A stretch of 64,000 nucleotides of DNA from Nocardioides kongjuensis (GTDB lineage: Bacteria > Actinomycetota > Actinomycetes > Propionibacteriales > Nocardioidaceae), in assembly GCF_013409625.1 (NCBI RefSeq), contig NZ_JACCBF010000001.1, positions 4,343,001 to 4,407,000 on the forward strand, given 5' to 3'. The position numbers and the translations under genes were made by a program. The notes under the pieces were generated by a model that saw only the letters and a program-made list of their open reading frames with translations, made no database searches and had not been told where the DNA came from. The first letter of the stretch is position 1, and the number at the start of each line of letters is the position of its first letter. Shown here in pieces: positions 27,326 to 36,296 of the stretch.

Positions 27326-27504
27326 CAAAAGCAGGTGGCACCCGAGCCATCGAGTGTCTCGGGTGCCACCGCTGACACGTGAACCTTGGTTACCAGGCGT
27401 GCACCATCAACAACTGCCCCGGAAGTCTTCCGGATGCAAGCGCCCAATTCAGAAGGGTAGATCGCCGCGTGGGTACCTGGATCACGTGTTGCTCTTGAGT
27501 TCTT
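27326..27504 (-). ncRNA. Candidate Ms1 / MTS2823 / scr3559 (6S-like) small RNA
   Basis: On the minus strand a sigma70-like promoter (27512-27540), a predicted start near 27504 and a hairpin with a T run ending near 27326 define an RNA of about 180 nt with no coding capacity. ACACGTGA near the 5' end (27482-27489) can pair with UCACGUGU (27375-27382), closing a long stem around an inner region that holds CCGGAA-GAC-UUCCGG and CCC/GGG helices. Synteny is the key argument: it lies between a HAD-IB hydrolase (Rv3661 type) and a Fic-like gene (Rv3662c type), next to ssd and tadA. That is the position of MTS2823/Ms1 in mycobacteria and of scr3559 in Streptomyces, abundant RNAs that bind RNA polymerase. 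Sequence homology was not tested. Confidence 0.72.
27327..27370 (-). terminator. Intrinsic terminator of the small RNA
   Basis: A perfect 13-bp stem, GGTGGCACCCGAG at 27334-27346 and its complement at 27358-27370, with an 11-base loop. On the minus strand it is followed by TGCTTTT (27327-27333). On the plus strand it may also stop transcripts from the Fic-like gene. Confidence 0.85.
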
Positions 27505-27511
27505 GGTGTCC

Positions 27512-27540
27512 TTTGTACGCCGCTGGCGAGCCACCTTCAA
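27512..27540 (-). promoter_or_regulatory. sigma70-type promoter of the small RNA
   Basis: Reading the minus strand: TTGAAG (27540-27535), a 17-base spacer, and TACAAA (27517-27512). The spacing is ideal and such a good match to the vegetative consensus is rare in this GC-rich sequence. It lies between the HAD gene stop (27607) and the RNA. Confidence 0.75.
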
Positions 27541-27606
27541 GGGTTGTCTTTTCCCTGGGGACGGGGAACGCTGGCCGGTTGGGAGCAGGCTCCGCTCCGG
27601 CGACGG

Positions 27607-28416
27607 TCAGGCGCTGAGGGAACGCCGCCGGGCACCGATCCACACCGCGGCACCCACCGCGACCACGCCGCCGACGGCGAGCGCCGCGAGGGTCGGCTTC
27701 GGCGGCGGCAGGTGCAGCCGCGACTGGAGGGCGACCGGTCGGGTGAAGACGAGGACCGGCCAGCCGCGGGAGGCCGCGATCTTGCGCAGCTCCTTGTCGG
27801 GGTTGACCGCGTGCGGGTACCCGACCGCCTCCAGCATCGGCACGTCGGTGACCGAGTCGGAGTAGCCGTAGCTGTTCTCGAGGTCGTAGCCGACACTCTC
27901 CGCGAGCTCGCGGATCGCGTTCGCCTTCTCCTCGGCGTACGCGTAGTAGTCGATCTCGCCGGTGTACCGCCCGTCCTCGACCTTGAGCCGCGTCGCGACC
28001 ACCCGGTCCGCGCCGAGCAGGGCGCCGATCGGCTCGACCACCTCGCTGCCGGACGTCGAGACGATGACGACGTCCCGGCCCGCGGCGTGGTGCTCGTCGA
28101 TGAGGCGCACCGCCTCGTCGTACACGAGCGGGTCGACGACGTTGTGCAGCGTGTCGGCCACGATCTCGCGGACCGTCGCGACGTCCCAGCCGGCGGTGAG
28201 CTGCGACATGAACTGCCGCATCTTCTCGACCTGGTCGTGGTCCGCGCCGCCGACCATGAAGACGAACTGGGCGTACGCCGAGCGGAGCACGGCCCGGCGA
28301 GAGATGAGCCCGCCGGCCTGGAACGGCTTGCTGAAGGCCAGCACGCTCGACTTGGCGATGATCGTCTTGTCGAGGTCGAAGAACGCGGCGGTGGGCGGCG
28401 TACCCGCGAAGGCCAT
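27607..28416 (-). CDS. HAD-IB family phosphatase (SerB/CicA-like) with C-terminal membrane helix
   Basis: A 269-residue protein. HAD motif I is FFDLDKTII (D14, D16), motif II VVIVSTSGSE, then motif III/IV GYSDSVTDVPML, all typical of subfamily IB (PSPase-like; Rv3661 type). A basic, hydrophobic tail (LAALAVGGVVAVGAAVWIGARRR, residues about 243-266) probably anchors it to the membrane. Substrates of this group are phosphomonoesters such as phospholipid-derived or phosphoserine-like compounds, but none is proven here. It is divergent from the ssd/tad operon and lies upstream of the small RNA, in the conserved order seen in Mycobacterium and Streptomyces. Confidence 0.9.
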   Translation of the reverse strand: MAFAGTPPTAAFFDLDKTIIAKSSVLAFSKPFQAGGLISRRAVLRSAYAQFVFMVGGADHDQVEKMRQFMSQLTAGWDVATVREIVADTLHNVVDPLVYDEAVRLIDEHHAAGRDVVIVSTSGSEVVEPIGALLGADRVVATRLKVEDGRYTGEIDYYAYAEEKANAIRELAESVGYDLENSYGYSDSVTDVPMLEAVGYPHAVNPDKELRKIAASRGWPVLVFTRPVALQSRLHLPPPKPTLAALAVGGVVAVGAAVWIGARRRSLSA

Positions 28417-28557
28417 GGCTCCATCCTAGGGATCCCGTCCGCCCCGCCCGTTGCGAATGCGGCCGCCGGCTGTCCACACCCGGTGTGCCCGAGGCCGTCC
28501 TCCACACCCCAGCGGACTGCGCGCATGGTCGTGCCGGAGGGCGGCGACAACCTCGGC

Positions 28558-29652
28558 ATGACACGCAACCGACCCCTTCCGTCCCCGCACGCCCGTCCCG
28601 CGGACGTGCCTCCCCTGGTGGTGACCGCCGATGAGGACCTGCTGGCCGAGCTGCTGCCGCTCGCCGCCGCGGCCGACGTGGCCCCGACGATCGCGCGCGA
28701 CCCGCTGACCGCCCTGGTCACGTGGAGCCGGGCGCCGGTCGTCCTCGTCGGCGCCGACCTCGCCGCCGCGATGGTCCGCACCGCTCCCGAGCCGCGGGCC
28801 CGCAGCTACGTCGTCAGCGGTCCGCGCCCGCCCGACCAGCTGTTCCGCACGACCCTGGACCTCGGCGCCGAGAACGTCCTCGAGCTGCCCGCCAGCGCCG
28901 GCTGGCTGGTGGAGCTGCTCGCCGACCTCACCGAGCACCAGCCCGACCGCGCCCGGGTGATCGGGGTGATCGGCGGCACGGGCGGCGCCGGGGCGACCAC
29001 CTTCGCCTGCGCCCTGGGCCAGTGGGCCGCCCGGTCCGGCGACGCCGTCGTGATCGACTGCGACCCGCAGGGTCCGGGCCTGGACCGGATGCTCGGCCTG
29101 GAGCGCAGCGAGGGCTTCCGCTGGGATGCCCTGTGCCAGACGACCGGCCGGCTCTCCGCCCGCTCGCTGCGGGAGGCGTTGCCGCGGCGAGGGAGCCTGG
29201 GCGTGCTGTCCTGGTACGTCGACGGGCGCACCCAGAGCCTGCAGGCGTTCGCCGTGCGCGAGGCCCTCTCCGCGGCGCGCCGCGGGCACCGGGTGGTGGT
29301 CGTCGACCTCCCGCGTTCGCCCGACCCGCTGGTCGACGAGGTCGCCGCGCGCTGCGACGAGCTGCTCGTGGTGACGCTGGGCAGCGTCGTCGGGGTGGCA
29401 GGTGCTGCCCGGATGCGGGCGCGGTTCGCCGACCACGCCGCACCCGGTGTGGTGCTGCGGGGCGAGGCCTTCAGCACCGACGAGGTGGCCCGGGCGGTCG
29501 GGCTCCCGGTCCGCGTCCAGATGCGCGACCAGCGCGCACTCGCGGAGGCGGTCGACCTCGGGTTCGGGCCACTGCGCACGACCCGGGGGCCGCTCGCCCG
29601 GGCCGCGGCGCGGGTCCTCGACCTCGCGACGGCGGCGGAGGTCGCGGCGTGA
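28558..29652 (+). CDS. ssd: Septum-site-determining protein Ssd (CpaE/MinD-like ATPase)
   Basis: A 364-residue protein from the ATG at 28558 (an in-frame ATG at 28525 is possible). Residues about 20-125 are a degenerate receiver-like domain, as in CpaE/TadZ. The ATPase part has the deviant Walker A GVIGGTGGAGATTFA (two glycines replace the signature lysine, as in Ssd) and VVIDCDPQGPGLDRML, with VVVVDLPRS as Walker B. Ssd-type proteins affect septation and the stringent state in mycobacteria, and homologues position Tad pilus machinery at the pole. The stop overlaps tadA (GTGA), so it leads the tad operon. Confidence 0.88.
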   Translation: MTRNRPLPSPHARPADVPPLVVTADEDLLAELLPLAAAADVAPTIARDPLTALVTWSRAPVVLVGADLAAAMVRTAPEPRARSYVVSGPRPPDQLFRTTLDLGAENVLELPASAGWLVELLADLTEHQPDRARVIGVIGGTGGAGATTFACALGQWAARSGDAVVIDCDPQGPGLDRMLGLERSEGFRWDALCQTTGRLSARSLREALPRRGSLGVLSWYVDGRTQSLQAFAVREALSAARRGHRVVVVDLPRSPDPLVDEVAARCDELLVVTLGSVVGVAGAARMRARFADHAAPGVVLRGEAFSTDEVARAVGLPVRVQMRDQRALAEAVDLGFGPLRTTRGPLARAAARVLDLATAAEVAA

Positions 29653-30818
29653 TCGCGGACGCGGACGTCACCGCGCTGGTCGAGGACGTCCGCGCGCAGC
29701 TGGCCCGTGCTCCCGGCGACCTCAGCCCGCACCGGGTGGCCGACGCGCTGCGCTCGGCGGGTCGGCCCGTCGGCGACGCGACCGTGCTCGCGGTCTACGA
29801 GGCACTGCGCCGCGACGTCATCGGCGCCGGCCCCCTCGAGTCGCTGCTCGGGCTGCCCGGTGTCACCGACGTCCTCGTCAACGGCCCCGGACCGGTCCGG
29901 ATCGACCGCGGTGACGGGGTCGAGGAGTCCGACGTGGTGCTGCCCAGCGAGGAGTCCTGTCGTCGGCTGGCCCAGCGGCTGGTGGCCAGCGGCGGTCGGC
30001 GGCTCGACGACGCTGCGCCGTGGGCCGACGTACGGCTGCCCGACGGGACCCGTTGCCACGCCCTGCTCGCCCCGCTCGCCCAGCCCGGGACCGCGATCTC
30101 GCTGCGGATCCCACGCCGCGGCGGGTTCACGCTGACCGGGCTGCGCGATGCCGGCGCGCTGACCGACGCCGGGCTCGAGCTGGTCCGGCGCGTGGTCGAC
30201 GCCCGGCTCGCGTTCCTCGTGACCGGCGGGACCGGCGGCGGCAAGACCACGCTGCTCTCAGCCCTGCTCGGTGCGGTCGATCCGGGCGAGCGCATCGTGG
30301 TCGTCGAGGACGCCGCCGAGCTCCGCCCCGCGCATCCCCAGGTGGTCGGGCTCGAGGCGCGTCCGGCCAACCTGGAGGGCGCCGGCGCGGTCGTGCTGCG
30401 CGACCTGGTGCGCCAGGCCCTGCGGATGCGCCCGGACCGGCTGGTCGTGGGCGAGGTGCGCGACGCCGCCGTCGTCGACCTCCTCGCCGCGATGAACACC
30501 GGTCACGAGGGCGGCTGCGGCACGCTGCACGCCAACTCCGCCGCCGACGTGCCCGCCCGCATCGAGGCGCTCGCGCTCGGGGCCGGCCTGGCCCGCGATG
30601 CCGCCCACAGCCAGCTGGTCGCGGGCCTCGACGTGGTCCTCCACGTGCTCCGGGACCGGCGCACCGGCAGGCGGCGGCTCGGGGAGGTCGCGGTCGTCGT
30701 GCGCGGCCCCGACGGGCTGGCCCGCACCGAGGTGGCCGTCGCGTTCGACGCGTCCGGCACCCCGACCGAGGGTCCCGGCTCCCCCCGGCTCCTCGACCTG
30801 CTCGAGGGGAGGGCGTGA
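29649..30818 (+). CDS. tadA: Tad secretion ATPase TadA/CpaF
   Basis: A 389-residue type II/IV secretion ATPase starting at the GTG that overlaps the ssd stop. The N-terminal domain has GPLESLLGLPGVTDVLVNGPGPVRIDRGDG; the ATPase core has Walker A VTGGTGGGKTTLLSALL, the Asp box VVEDAAELRP, Walker B LRMRPDRLVVGEVRDAAVVDLLAAMNTGHEG and the His box GTLHANSAADVPARIEAL. It powers assembly of Flp pili from the cytoplasmic side of the membrane. It is the only ATPase of the locus. The following gene starts in a one-base overlap (TGATG). Confidence 0.95.
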   Translation: MIADADVTALVEDVRAQLARAPGDLSPHRVADALRSAGRPVGDATVLAVYEALRRDVIGAGPLESLLGLPGVTDVLVNGPGPVRIDRGDGVEESDVVLPSEESCRRLAQRLVASGGRRLDDAAPWADVRLPDGTRCHALLAPLAQPGTAISLRIPRRGGFTLTGLRDAGALTDAGLELVRRVVDARLAFLVTGGTGGGKTTLLSALLGAVDPGERIVVVEDAAELRPAHPQVVGLEARPANLEGAGAVVLRDLVRQALRMRPDRLVVGEVRDAAVVDLLAAMNTGHEGGCGTLHANSAADVPARIEALALGAGLARDAAHSQLVAGLDVVLHVLRDRRTGRRRLGEVAVVVRGPDGLARTEVAVAFDASGTPTEGPGSPRLLDLLEGRA

Positions 30819-31606
30819 TGGGCCCGGTGCTGCTCGGGGCGGCTGTCGCGGCGAGCCTGCTGCTCGTCGTCCCCGCGTCGCCGCGGCTCCCTGTCCCGGC
30901 ACACGGCTCGCGAGGCAACCACCGGCGGCCGGTCCTGGCGGTCGCGGCGGGGGCGGCGCTGGCGGCGTTGGTCTCGCACGGCTCGACGCCGGGCCTGGTG
31001 CTGCCGCTGCTGACGCTCGCGCTCGTCACGGCCGTCGTCCGGGCCGTCGCCGCGCGGCGGCGGGACCGGGCCGCGACCGACGTACGCCGTCGCGTGGTCG
31101 ACCTGTGCGACGCCCTGCGCGCCGAGCTCGCCGCCGGCCAGACCCCGGCGGGCGCGCTCGACCGGGCCGCCGTCGAGTGGCCGTTCGTCGCTCCCGCGGC
31201 CCGGGCGGCGCGGAGCGGGGGCGACGTCGTCGCCGCGTTCCGCTCCCTCGCCACGACGCCCGGCGGCGAGGCGCTGCGGGTGGTCGCCGGCGCGTGGCAG
31301 GTCGCGCACCGGACCGGCCACGGCCTCGCCGACACGCTCGGCCGGGTGGCGGCGGACCTGCGCGCGGGGGAGCGCACCCGTCGGGTGGTCGGCGGCGAGC
31401 TGGCGTCGGCGCGCGCGACCGCCAGACTGCTCGCCGCCCTGCCGCTGCTCGCGCTGCTGATGGGTTCCGGCGCCGGTGCCGACCCGCTGCGGTTCCTGCT
31501 CGGCGAGCCGGTCGGGCTGGCCTGCCTCGCGGGAGGTCTGGCCGCCGGTCACGCCGGTCTCGTCTGGATCGAGGCACTCGCCCGGGACGTCGAGCGTCAT
31601 GGCTGA
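30818..31606 (+). CDS. tadB: Tad membrane platform protein TadB-like
   Basis: A 262-residue protein from the ATG at 30818. It has two N-terminal hydrophobic segments, a cytoplasmic part with VVDLCDALRAELAAGQTPAGALDRAA and AWQVAHRTGHGLADTLGRVAADLRAGERTRR, and two C-terminal helices (ARLLAALPLLALLMGSG and VGLACLAGGLAAGHAGLVWIE). This is the T2SSF fold that anchors the TadA ATPase and forms the inner-membrane platform. It is shorter than proteobacterial TadB, as in other actinobacteria. It overlaps tadC by eight bases. Confidence 0.88.
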   Translation: MGPVLLGAAVAASLLLVVPASPRLPVPAHGSRGNHRRPVLAVAAGAALAALVSHGSTPGLVLPLLTLALVTAVVRAVAARRRDRAATDVRRRVVDLCDALRAELAAGQTPAGALDRAAVEWPFVAPAARAARSGGDVVAAFRSLATTPGGEALRVVAGAWQVAHRTGHGLADTLGRVAADLRAGERTRRVVGGELASARATARLLAALPLLALLMGSGAGADPLRFLLGEPVGLACLAGGLAAGHAGLVWIEALARDVERHG

Positions 31607-32321
31607 GGCGGTCCTGGTCGGCCTGCTCGTCGGTCTGGGTGTGTCCCTGGGACCCGGAGGACCGCGTCCCACCGAGGCCTCGACGCCGACTCCGCGGGAC
31701 GCGTCCGACGGCGCGGACGGGCTGCTGCGCCGGGGTCGCGTCCTGTGGGCGCTGCTCGCCGGCGGCGGCGCGGCGGTCCTCCTCGGCGGGCCGTTGGCCG
31801 TCCCCGCGGGCGTCGTGGTCGGTGTCGTGGTCGGCACGACGGCCGGTCGCCTCGAGCCACGGGCGGTGCGGCAGCGCCGCGAGGAGGTCCGCCGCGAGCT
31901 GCCCCACGTCGTCACCCTCCTCGCCGCGGCGCTGCGCTCCGGACAGGCGCCGGTCGAGGCGGTCGAGCTGGTCTGCCGGGCGCTGCCGGGTGCGGCGTCC
32001 GAGCGCCTCGCACCCGTTGCCGCGCGCCTGCGTCTGGGCGGTGACGTCGGCGCGATCTGGGGCCGGCTGGCCGACGACGCGGACCTCGGACCGTTGGGGC
32101 GGGCGCTCGCCCGCGCCCACCGGACGGGCGCGCCCGTGGTCGCGGCCGTCGAGGGGCTGGCCGACGAGCTCGGCGACCGGGCCCGGGCCGAGGTGGAGGA
32201 CCGGGCGCGGGCAGTCGGGGTCCGGGCCGCCGTACCGCTGGGGGTGTGCCTGCTGCCGTCCTTCCTGCTCCTGGGCATCGTCCCGCTGGCCGTGTCGCTG
32301 GCGGCGAGCATCGTGGGCTGA
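31599..32321 (+). CDS. tadC: Tad membrane platform protein TadC-like
   Basis: A 240-residue second T2SSF protein. N-terminal hydrophobic helix (AEAVLVGLLVGLGVSLG), a charged linker, another pair of helices (LWALLAGGGAAVLLGGPLAVPAGVVVGVVVG), the cytoplasmic motif ELPHVVTLLAAALRSGQAPVEAVELVCRALPG and a C-terminal hairpin (GVCLLPSFLLLGIVPLAVSLAASIVG). It partners TadB to make the pilus platform. The ATG at 31599 lies inside the end of tadB, which supports coupled translation. A gap of 172 bases to the pilin gene follows. Confidence 0.87.
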   Translation: MAEAVLVGLLVGLGVSLGPGGPRPTEASTPTPRDASDGADGLLRRGRVLWALLAGGGAAVLLGGPLAVPAGVVVGVVVGTTAGRLEPRAVRQRREEVRRELPHVVTLLAAALRSGQAPVEAVELVCRALPGAASERLAPVAARLRLGGDVGAIWGRLADDADLGPLGRALARAHRTGAPVVAAVEGLADELGDRARAEVEDRARAVGVRAAVPLGVCLLPSFLLLGIVPLAVSLAASIVG

Positions 32322-32493
32322 GCGGGCTCAGGAGCCCCAACCGTGCTGACGGGAGACGTCGATCATCCCCAGGGCACGGATCGGCCGGACTCCGTACACA
32401 GGCCGGGGAGCCTCGAACGCGGGGCGTCGGCTGGGGCGCGCAGGGTCGGTCCCGACAGCCGCACCGGGTGGCTGCTGACGAACGGAGAGAACC

Positions 32494-32682
32494 TTGGCAC
32501 CACGCACTTCCCGCGCCTCTCGCCACACGGAGCGGGGCGTCACCACCGCGGAGTACGCCGTCGCGACCGCCGCCGGCGCCGGCTTCGCGGGCCTGCTCTA
32601 CAAGCTGCTCAGCGGTGGCTTCGGCGACAAGCTGATCAAGACGCTGTTCGACCATGTCCTCAACCTGCTCGGGCTCGGCTGA
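32494..32682 (+). CDS. Flp-like pilin (DUF4244)
   Basis: A 62-residue protein starting at TTG (32494), which has GGAGAG six bases upstream; no ATG or GTG is placed as well. It has a short basic leader ending in RGVTTAEYAV, the G/TAEYA processing and Glu-5 motif of Flp prepilins, then one hydrophobic helix (ATAAGAGFAGLLYKLL) and an amphipathic tail. It is the main pilin candidate of the locus. No prepilin peptidase gene is present in the window. The coding end overlaps the next gene by 29 bases. Confidence 0.85.
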   Translation: MAPRTSRASRHTERGVTTAEYAVATAAGAGFAGLLYKLLSGGFGDKLIKTLFDHVLNLLGLG

Positions 32683-33082
32683 GGGCGGCGCCGCGCGGCG
32701 CCGCGCCGGTGATCGCGGCGCGGTGACAGCCGAGCTGGCCCTCGCCCTGCCCGTCCTCCTGGCCGTGACCGCCGGCCTGGTCTGGTTGCTGGCGGTTGCG
32801 GTCGCCCAGGTCCGCACGGTCGACGCCGCCCGGGAGGCCGCTCGCGCGCTCGCCCGCGGCGACGACGTCGGCGAGGCGCTGGCGCTGGGCGAGCAGGTGG
32901 CGCCGGACGGCGTCCGGCTGTCCGTCTCGGCGTCCGGTGACCGGGTCGTGGTCCGGGCCCGGGGCCGGGTCTCCGGTCCGGGCGGGCTGTTCGGTGTGCT
33001 CCCCGGCGCCACCGTCCGCGCGCAGGCGGTCGCGATCACCGAGGGGAGATCCGGAGGGGGACCGGAGGGAGGCGGGCCGTGA
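32654..33082 (+). CDS. tadE: TadE-like minor pilin
   Basis: A 142-residue protein. Its ATG at 32654 lies 29 bases inside the Flp gene. The TadE signature RGAVTAELALALPVLLAVTAGLVWLLAVAVAQVRTVDAAREAARALARGD is clear: a prepilin-like cleavage region with E, one membrane helix, then the D-x-A-R-x-A-A-R motif. The rest is a small extracytoplasmic beta domain. It is probably a pseudopilin of the Flp pilus. It ends in a GTGA overlap with the next gene. Confidence 0.88.
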   Translation: MSSTCSGSAEGGAARRRAGDRGAVTAELALALPVLLAVTAGLVWLLAVAVAQVRTVDAAREAARALARGDDVGEALALGEQVAPDGVRLSVSASGDRVVVRARGRVSGPGGLFGVLPGATVRAQAVAITEGRSGGGPEGGGP

Positions 33083-33444
33083 GCCAGCGGGGCGCCGCCA
33101 CGGTGCTGGCCGTGGCGATGGCCGGGGTGCTGCTGCTCGTCGGGGCCGCGACCGGCGTGGTCGGTGCGATCGTGGTCGCCCACCGGAGGGCCCAGGCGGC
33201 GGCCGACCTGGCGGCGCTGGCCGGCGCCACGTCCCTCGCCGGCGCCGGGGCCGGGCACCCCGGACGGGATCCGTGCGCAGCAGCGGCCGAGGTCGCGACG
33301 GCCAACGGCGCTTCGCTGGTGACCTGCGTTGTCGAGGGATCCGACGTCGTCGTCGAGGTCCGGGTCAGTGGTCCCCGGTGGCTCGGCCAGGACCGCGACC
33401 TGGCTGCCGCCGCACGGGCCGGACCGGAGGGACGGTCGCGATGA
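33079..33444 (+). CDS. Tad-associated pseudopilin, Rv3654c/TadF-like
   Basis: A 121-residue protein from the GTG at 33079. QRGAATVLAVAMAGVLLLVGAATGVVGAIVVAHRRAQAAADLAALAGA is the hallmark of the Rv3654c-type secretion/TadE-like proteins: a single helix followed by R-x-Q-x-A-A-D-L-A-A-L-A-G. A short domain with two Cys follows (RDPCAAA and LVTCVV), which may form a disulfide. It is the last gene of the tad operon. Confidence 0.85.
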   Translation: MSQRGAATVLAVAMAGVLLLVGAATGVVGAIVVAHRRAQAAADLAALAGATSLAGAGAGHPGRDPCAAAAEVATANGASLVTCVVEGSDVVVEVRVSGPRWLGQDRDLAAAARAGPEGRSR

Positions 33445-33452
33445 CGGGCCGG

Positions 33453-33764
33453 TCAGCCCTCGTCGTCGGCCAGCTCGTTGCGGCGGCGGTCGAGCTCGAC
33501 CTGGTCCAGCTTGTCCGAGAGCTCGGCGAGGCGCTTGTGCTCCTTGCGGCGCTGCCAGCCCTGCTTCGCGCCCGCCTTCATCAGCCACAGGCCGAGCACG
33601 ATGAGCAGGGTGGAGACGGCGCCCCACAGCACGAGGGTCCCGGGCGCGACGTCCCAGTTCATGATCTCGGCGGACCGGTGCTTGTAGTCGATGCTGGCGC
33701 CGAAGAAGCTGAGCACCAGCCCGATCACACCGACGACCAGGACGACCAGTCCGAGCAGCAGCAT
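33453..33764 (-). CDS. Small membrane protein with coiled-coil tail
   Basis: A 103-residue protein with two membrane helices (LLLGLVVLVVGVIGLVLSFFG and TLVLWGAVSTLLIVLGLWLMKAG) and a charged C-terminal helix (QRRKEHKRLAELSDKLDQVELDRRRNEL) that is likely a coiled coil. I do not recognise a characterised family. The ATG at 33764 is well placed. It converges on the tad operon with eight bases between stops and may share a transcript with the helicase gene upstream. Confidence 0.7.
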   Translation of the reverse strand: MLLLGLVVLVVGVIGLVLSFFGASIDYKHRSAEIMNWDVAPGTLVLWGAVSTLLIVLGLWLMKAGAKQGWQRRKEHKRLAELSDKLDQVELDRRRNELADDEG

Positions 33765-33789
33765 GGGGGCAGGCTACTCGCCACCGCGG

Positions 33790-36156
33790 CTACTCGGCGG
33801 CAGGCGCCTCGCGGAGCAGCGCGTCGAGCAGGGCGACGGCGCCGGCCTTGTCGAGCGGGTCGTTGCCGTTGCCGCACTTCGGTGACTGGATGCACGAGGG
33901 GCAGCCGGACGTGCACTCGCAGGCCGCGATGGTGGCCCGGGTGGCGCGCAGCCAGGCGGCGGCGGTGCGGTACCCCCGCTCGGCGAAGCCCGCTCCGCCC
34001 GGGTGGCCGTCGTGCACGAACACGGTGAGGACACCGGTGTCGGGGTGGCGGGCGGTGGAGACGCCGCCGATGTCCCAGCGGTCGCAGGTCGCGAAGAGAG
34101 GAAGGAGCCCGATGGAGCAGTGCTCGGCGGCGTGAGCGGCGCCGGGGAGGTCGGCGGGGGCCAGGCCGGCGCCGGTGAGCAGGTCGCTGACGACGTCGTC
34201 CGGCACGCTCCACCAGACCGCGGCGGTCGACAGGGTCCGCGCGGGCAGGTCGAGGGGCTTCTCGTCGATCACCTCGCCGGTGCGGGTCCGCCGTCGCAGG
34301 TACGACGTGACCCGGCTGGTCACCTCGACCGTGCCGAACGAGACCCGGCAGGGTCCCCAGTCGACGTGCTCGCGTTCCTCGACGATCTCGATGTCGGTGA
34401 CGTCGCGCGCGGTGGTGGTGTGGTCGACGTCGGCCCGGCGCAGCGTGGCGACGTTGTCCTCGAGGTCGAGGGACTCGACCAGCCAGGTCTCGCCCCGGTG
34501 CAGGTAGACCGCGCCCTCGTGGGCCGTGCTGTGGGCGCGGCCGCCGTCGACGGTGCCGACCACGCGACCGGTCACCGCCTCGACGAGCTGGACCTGGGCG
34601 CCTCCGGTCGAGCGGATGTCGGCGAGGTCGGCGGCGCGGGAGCGGTCGGTCCAGTACCAGCCGGCCGCCCGGCGGCGGAGCAGTCCGCGTTCGACGAGGG
34701 AGCCGAGGACCTCGCGCATCCGCGGCCCGAACAGGGCGGCGTCGGCGACGGTCACCGGGAGCTCCTGGGCCGCGGCACACAGGTGGGGCCCGAGCACGTA
34801 CGGGTTGTCGGTGTCGAAGACCGTGCCCTCGACCGGGCGGCCGAGCAGCGCGTCGGGGTGGTGGACGAGGTAGGTGTCGAGCGGGTCGTCACGGGCCACG
34901 AACAGTCCGAGCGCACCGCCGCCGTCGCGCCCGGCCCGGCCGACCTGCTGCCAGAAGGCGGCGCGGGTCCCGGGGTAGCCGGTCACCACGACCGCGTCGA
35001 GCCCGCTGATGTCGATGCCGAGCTCGAGTGCGTTGGTGGCGGCCATGCCGAGCAACCGTCCGCTGCGCAGGTCCTGCTCGAGGGCGCGACGCTCCTCGGG
35101 GAGGTAGCCACCGCGGTACGAGTCGATCCGCCCGGCCAGCGACGGGTCGACCTCCTCGACCAGCTCGCCCGCCCGGCGGGCCACGGTCTCGACGCCGTGC
35201 CGGGACCGCACGAAGGCCAGGGTGCGGACGTCCTCGACCACGAGGTCGGCGAGCAGGTCGGCGGTCTCGGCGGTCGCGGGCCGGCGCACCGGCGCGCCGT
35301 TCTCCCCTTGGTACGACGTCAACGGCGGCTCCCAGAGGCCGAGCGCGAGCGCCCCGCGGGGCGAGCCGTCCTCGGTCACCGTGGTCACGTCGAGACCGGT
35401 CATCCGGCGCGCGGTCACGTCGGGGTCGGCGACCGTGGCCGACGCGAGGACGAAGACCGGCGAGGCCCCGTGGAGCGCGCAGATCCGCCGCAGCCGGCGT
35501 ACGACCTGGGCGACGTGGGCGCCGAACACCCCGCGGTAGTGGTGGCACTCGTCGATCACGACGTAGCGCAACGACCGGAGGAACGAGGTCCACCGCTCGT
35601 GCCCGGGGAGCAGCGAGCGGTGCAGCATGTCGGGGTTGGACAGGACGTACTCCGCGTGGTCGCGGGTCCACTCCCGCTCCTCGGCGGTGCTGTCGCCGTC
35701 ATGCGTCGCGACCCGTACGTCGAGCCCGAGGTCGCGGATCGCCGCCCACTGGTCGTGGGCCAGCGCCTTGGTGGGAGCGAGGTAGAGCACCGACGCGCCG
35801 CGCTGCCCCCGCGGGCCGCGGGCGGCGCGGATGTCGGAGAGCGCGGGCAGGAGGTAGGCGAGGGACTTGCCGGACGCCGTGCCGGTCGCCACGACGACGT
35901 GCTCGCCGCGGTGGGCCGCCTCGGCCGCGGCCACCTGGTGCTGCCACGGGCGCCCGACACCCCGGGCGGTGTAGGCCGCCACCACCGCCGGATCGGCCCA
36001 CACCGGCCAGTCGGCCAGGGCTGCTGGCCGCGCGGGGACCTGCTCGCGGTGGGTCAGCCGATCGGCCCGGGACGGCACCGCGACCAGCCGGTCGAGCAGG
36101 GCCTCCGGATCGCGTCGCCGGGCCGGGGCGACGTCGAGATCTGGCTGGGCGCTCAC
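33790..36156 (-). CDS. DEAD/DEAH-box helicase with DUF1998 Zn-binding domain (MrfA/Hrq1-like)
   Basis: A 788-residue superfamily 2 helicase; the GTG at 36156 has GGGGGAG-type sequence upstream, and the longer frame upstream does not look coding. Walker A TGTASGKS (residues 91-98), DECH box at 202-205, SAT motif ([10 protein letters not shown]) and the motif VI region [13 protein letters not shown]. The C-terminal DUF1998 has the four-Cys cluster [20 protein letters not shown]. This is the MrfA/YprA/Hrq1 architecture; MrfA in Bacillus removes mitomycin-type DNA damage with an exonuclease partner. It is divergent from bldG, as in Streptomyces. Confidence 0.93.
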   Translation of the reverse strand: MSAQPDLDVAPARRRDPEALLDRLVAVPSRADRLTHREQVPARPAALADWPVWADPAVVAAYTARGVGRPWQHQVAAAEAAHRGEHVVVATGTASGKSLAYLLPALSDIRAARGPRGQRGASVLYLAPTKALAHDQWAAIRDLGLDVRVATHDGDSTAEEREWTRDHAEYVLSNPDMLHRSLLPGHERWTSFLRSLRYVVIDECHHYRGVFGAHVAQVVRRLRRICALHGASPVFVLASATVADPDVTARRMTGLDVTTVTEDGSPRGALALGLWEPPLTSYQGENGAPVRRPATAETADLLADLVVEDVRTLAFVRSRHGVETVARRAGELVEEVDPSLAGRIDSYRGGYLPEERRALEQDLRSGRLLGMAATNALELGIDISGLDAVVVTGYPGTRAAFWQQVGRAGRDGGGALGLFVARDDPLDTYLVHHPDALLGRPVEGTVFDTDNPYVLGPHLCAAAQELPVTVADAALFGPRMREVLGSLVERGLLRRRAAGWYWTDRSRAADLADIRSTGGAQVQLVEAVTGRVVGTVDGGRAHSTAHEGAVYLHRGETWLVESLDLEDNVATLRRADVDHTTTARDVTDIEIVEEREHVDWGPCRVSFGTVEVTSRVTSYLRRRTRTGEVIDEKPLDLPARTLSTAAVWWSVPDDVVSDLLTGAGLAPADLPGAAHAAEHCSIGLLPLFATCDRWDIGGVSTARHPDTGVLTVFVHDGHPGGAGFAERGYRTAAAWLRATRATIAACECTSGCPSCIQSPKCGNGNDPLDKAGAVALLDALLREAPAAE

Positions 36157-36296
36157 CCCCCGATTCTCCCCCGGACCCCCGACACGAGACCCACGGCATA
36201 CCGACAGGATGTCCGCTCCTTGCGCGAGCGCGTGCTCGGCATGGTTTGATAAGTGCCACCAGACGTAGGAATAAAGGGCTATCCCGGGGTGAGGTC

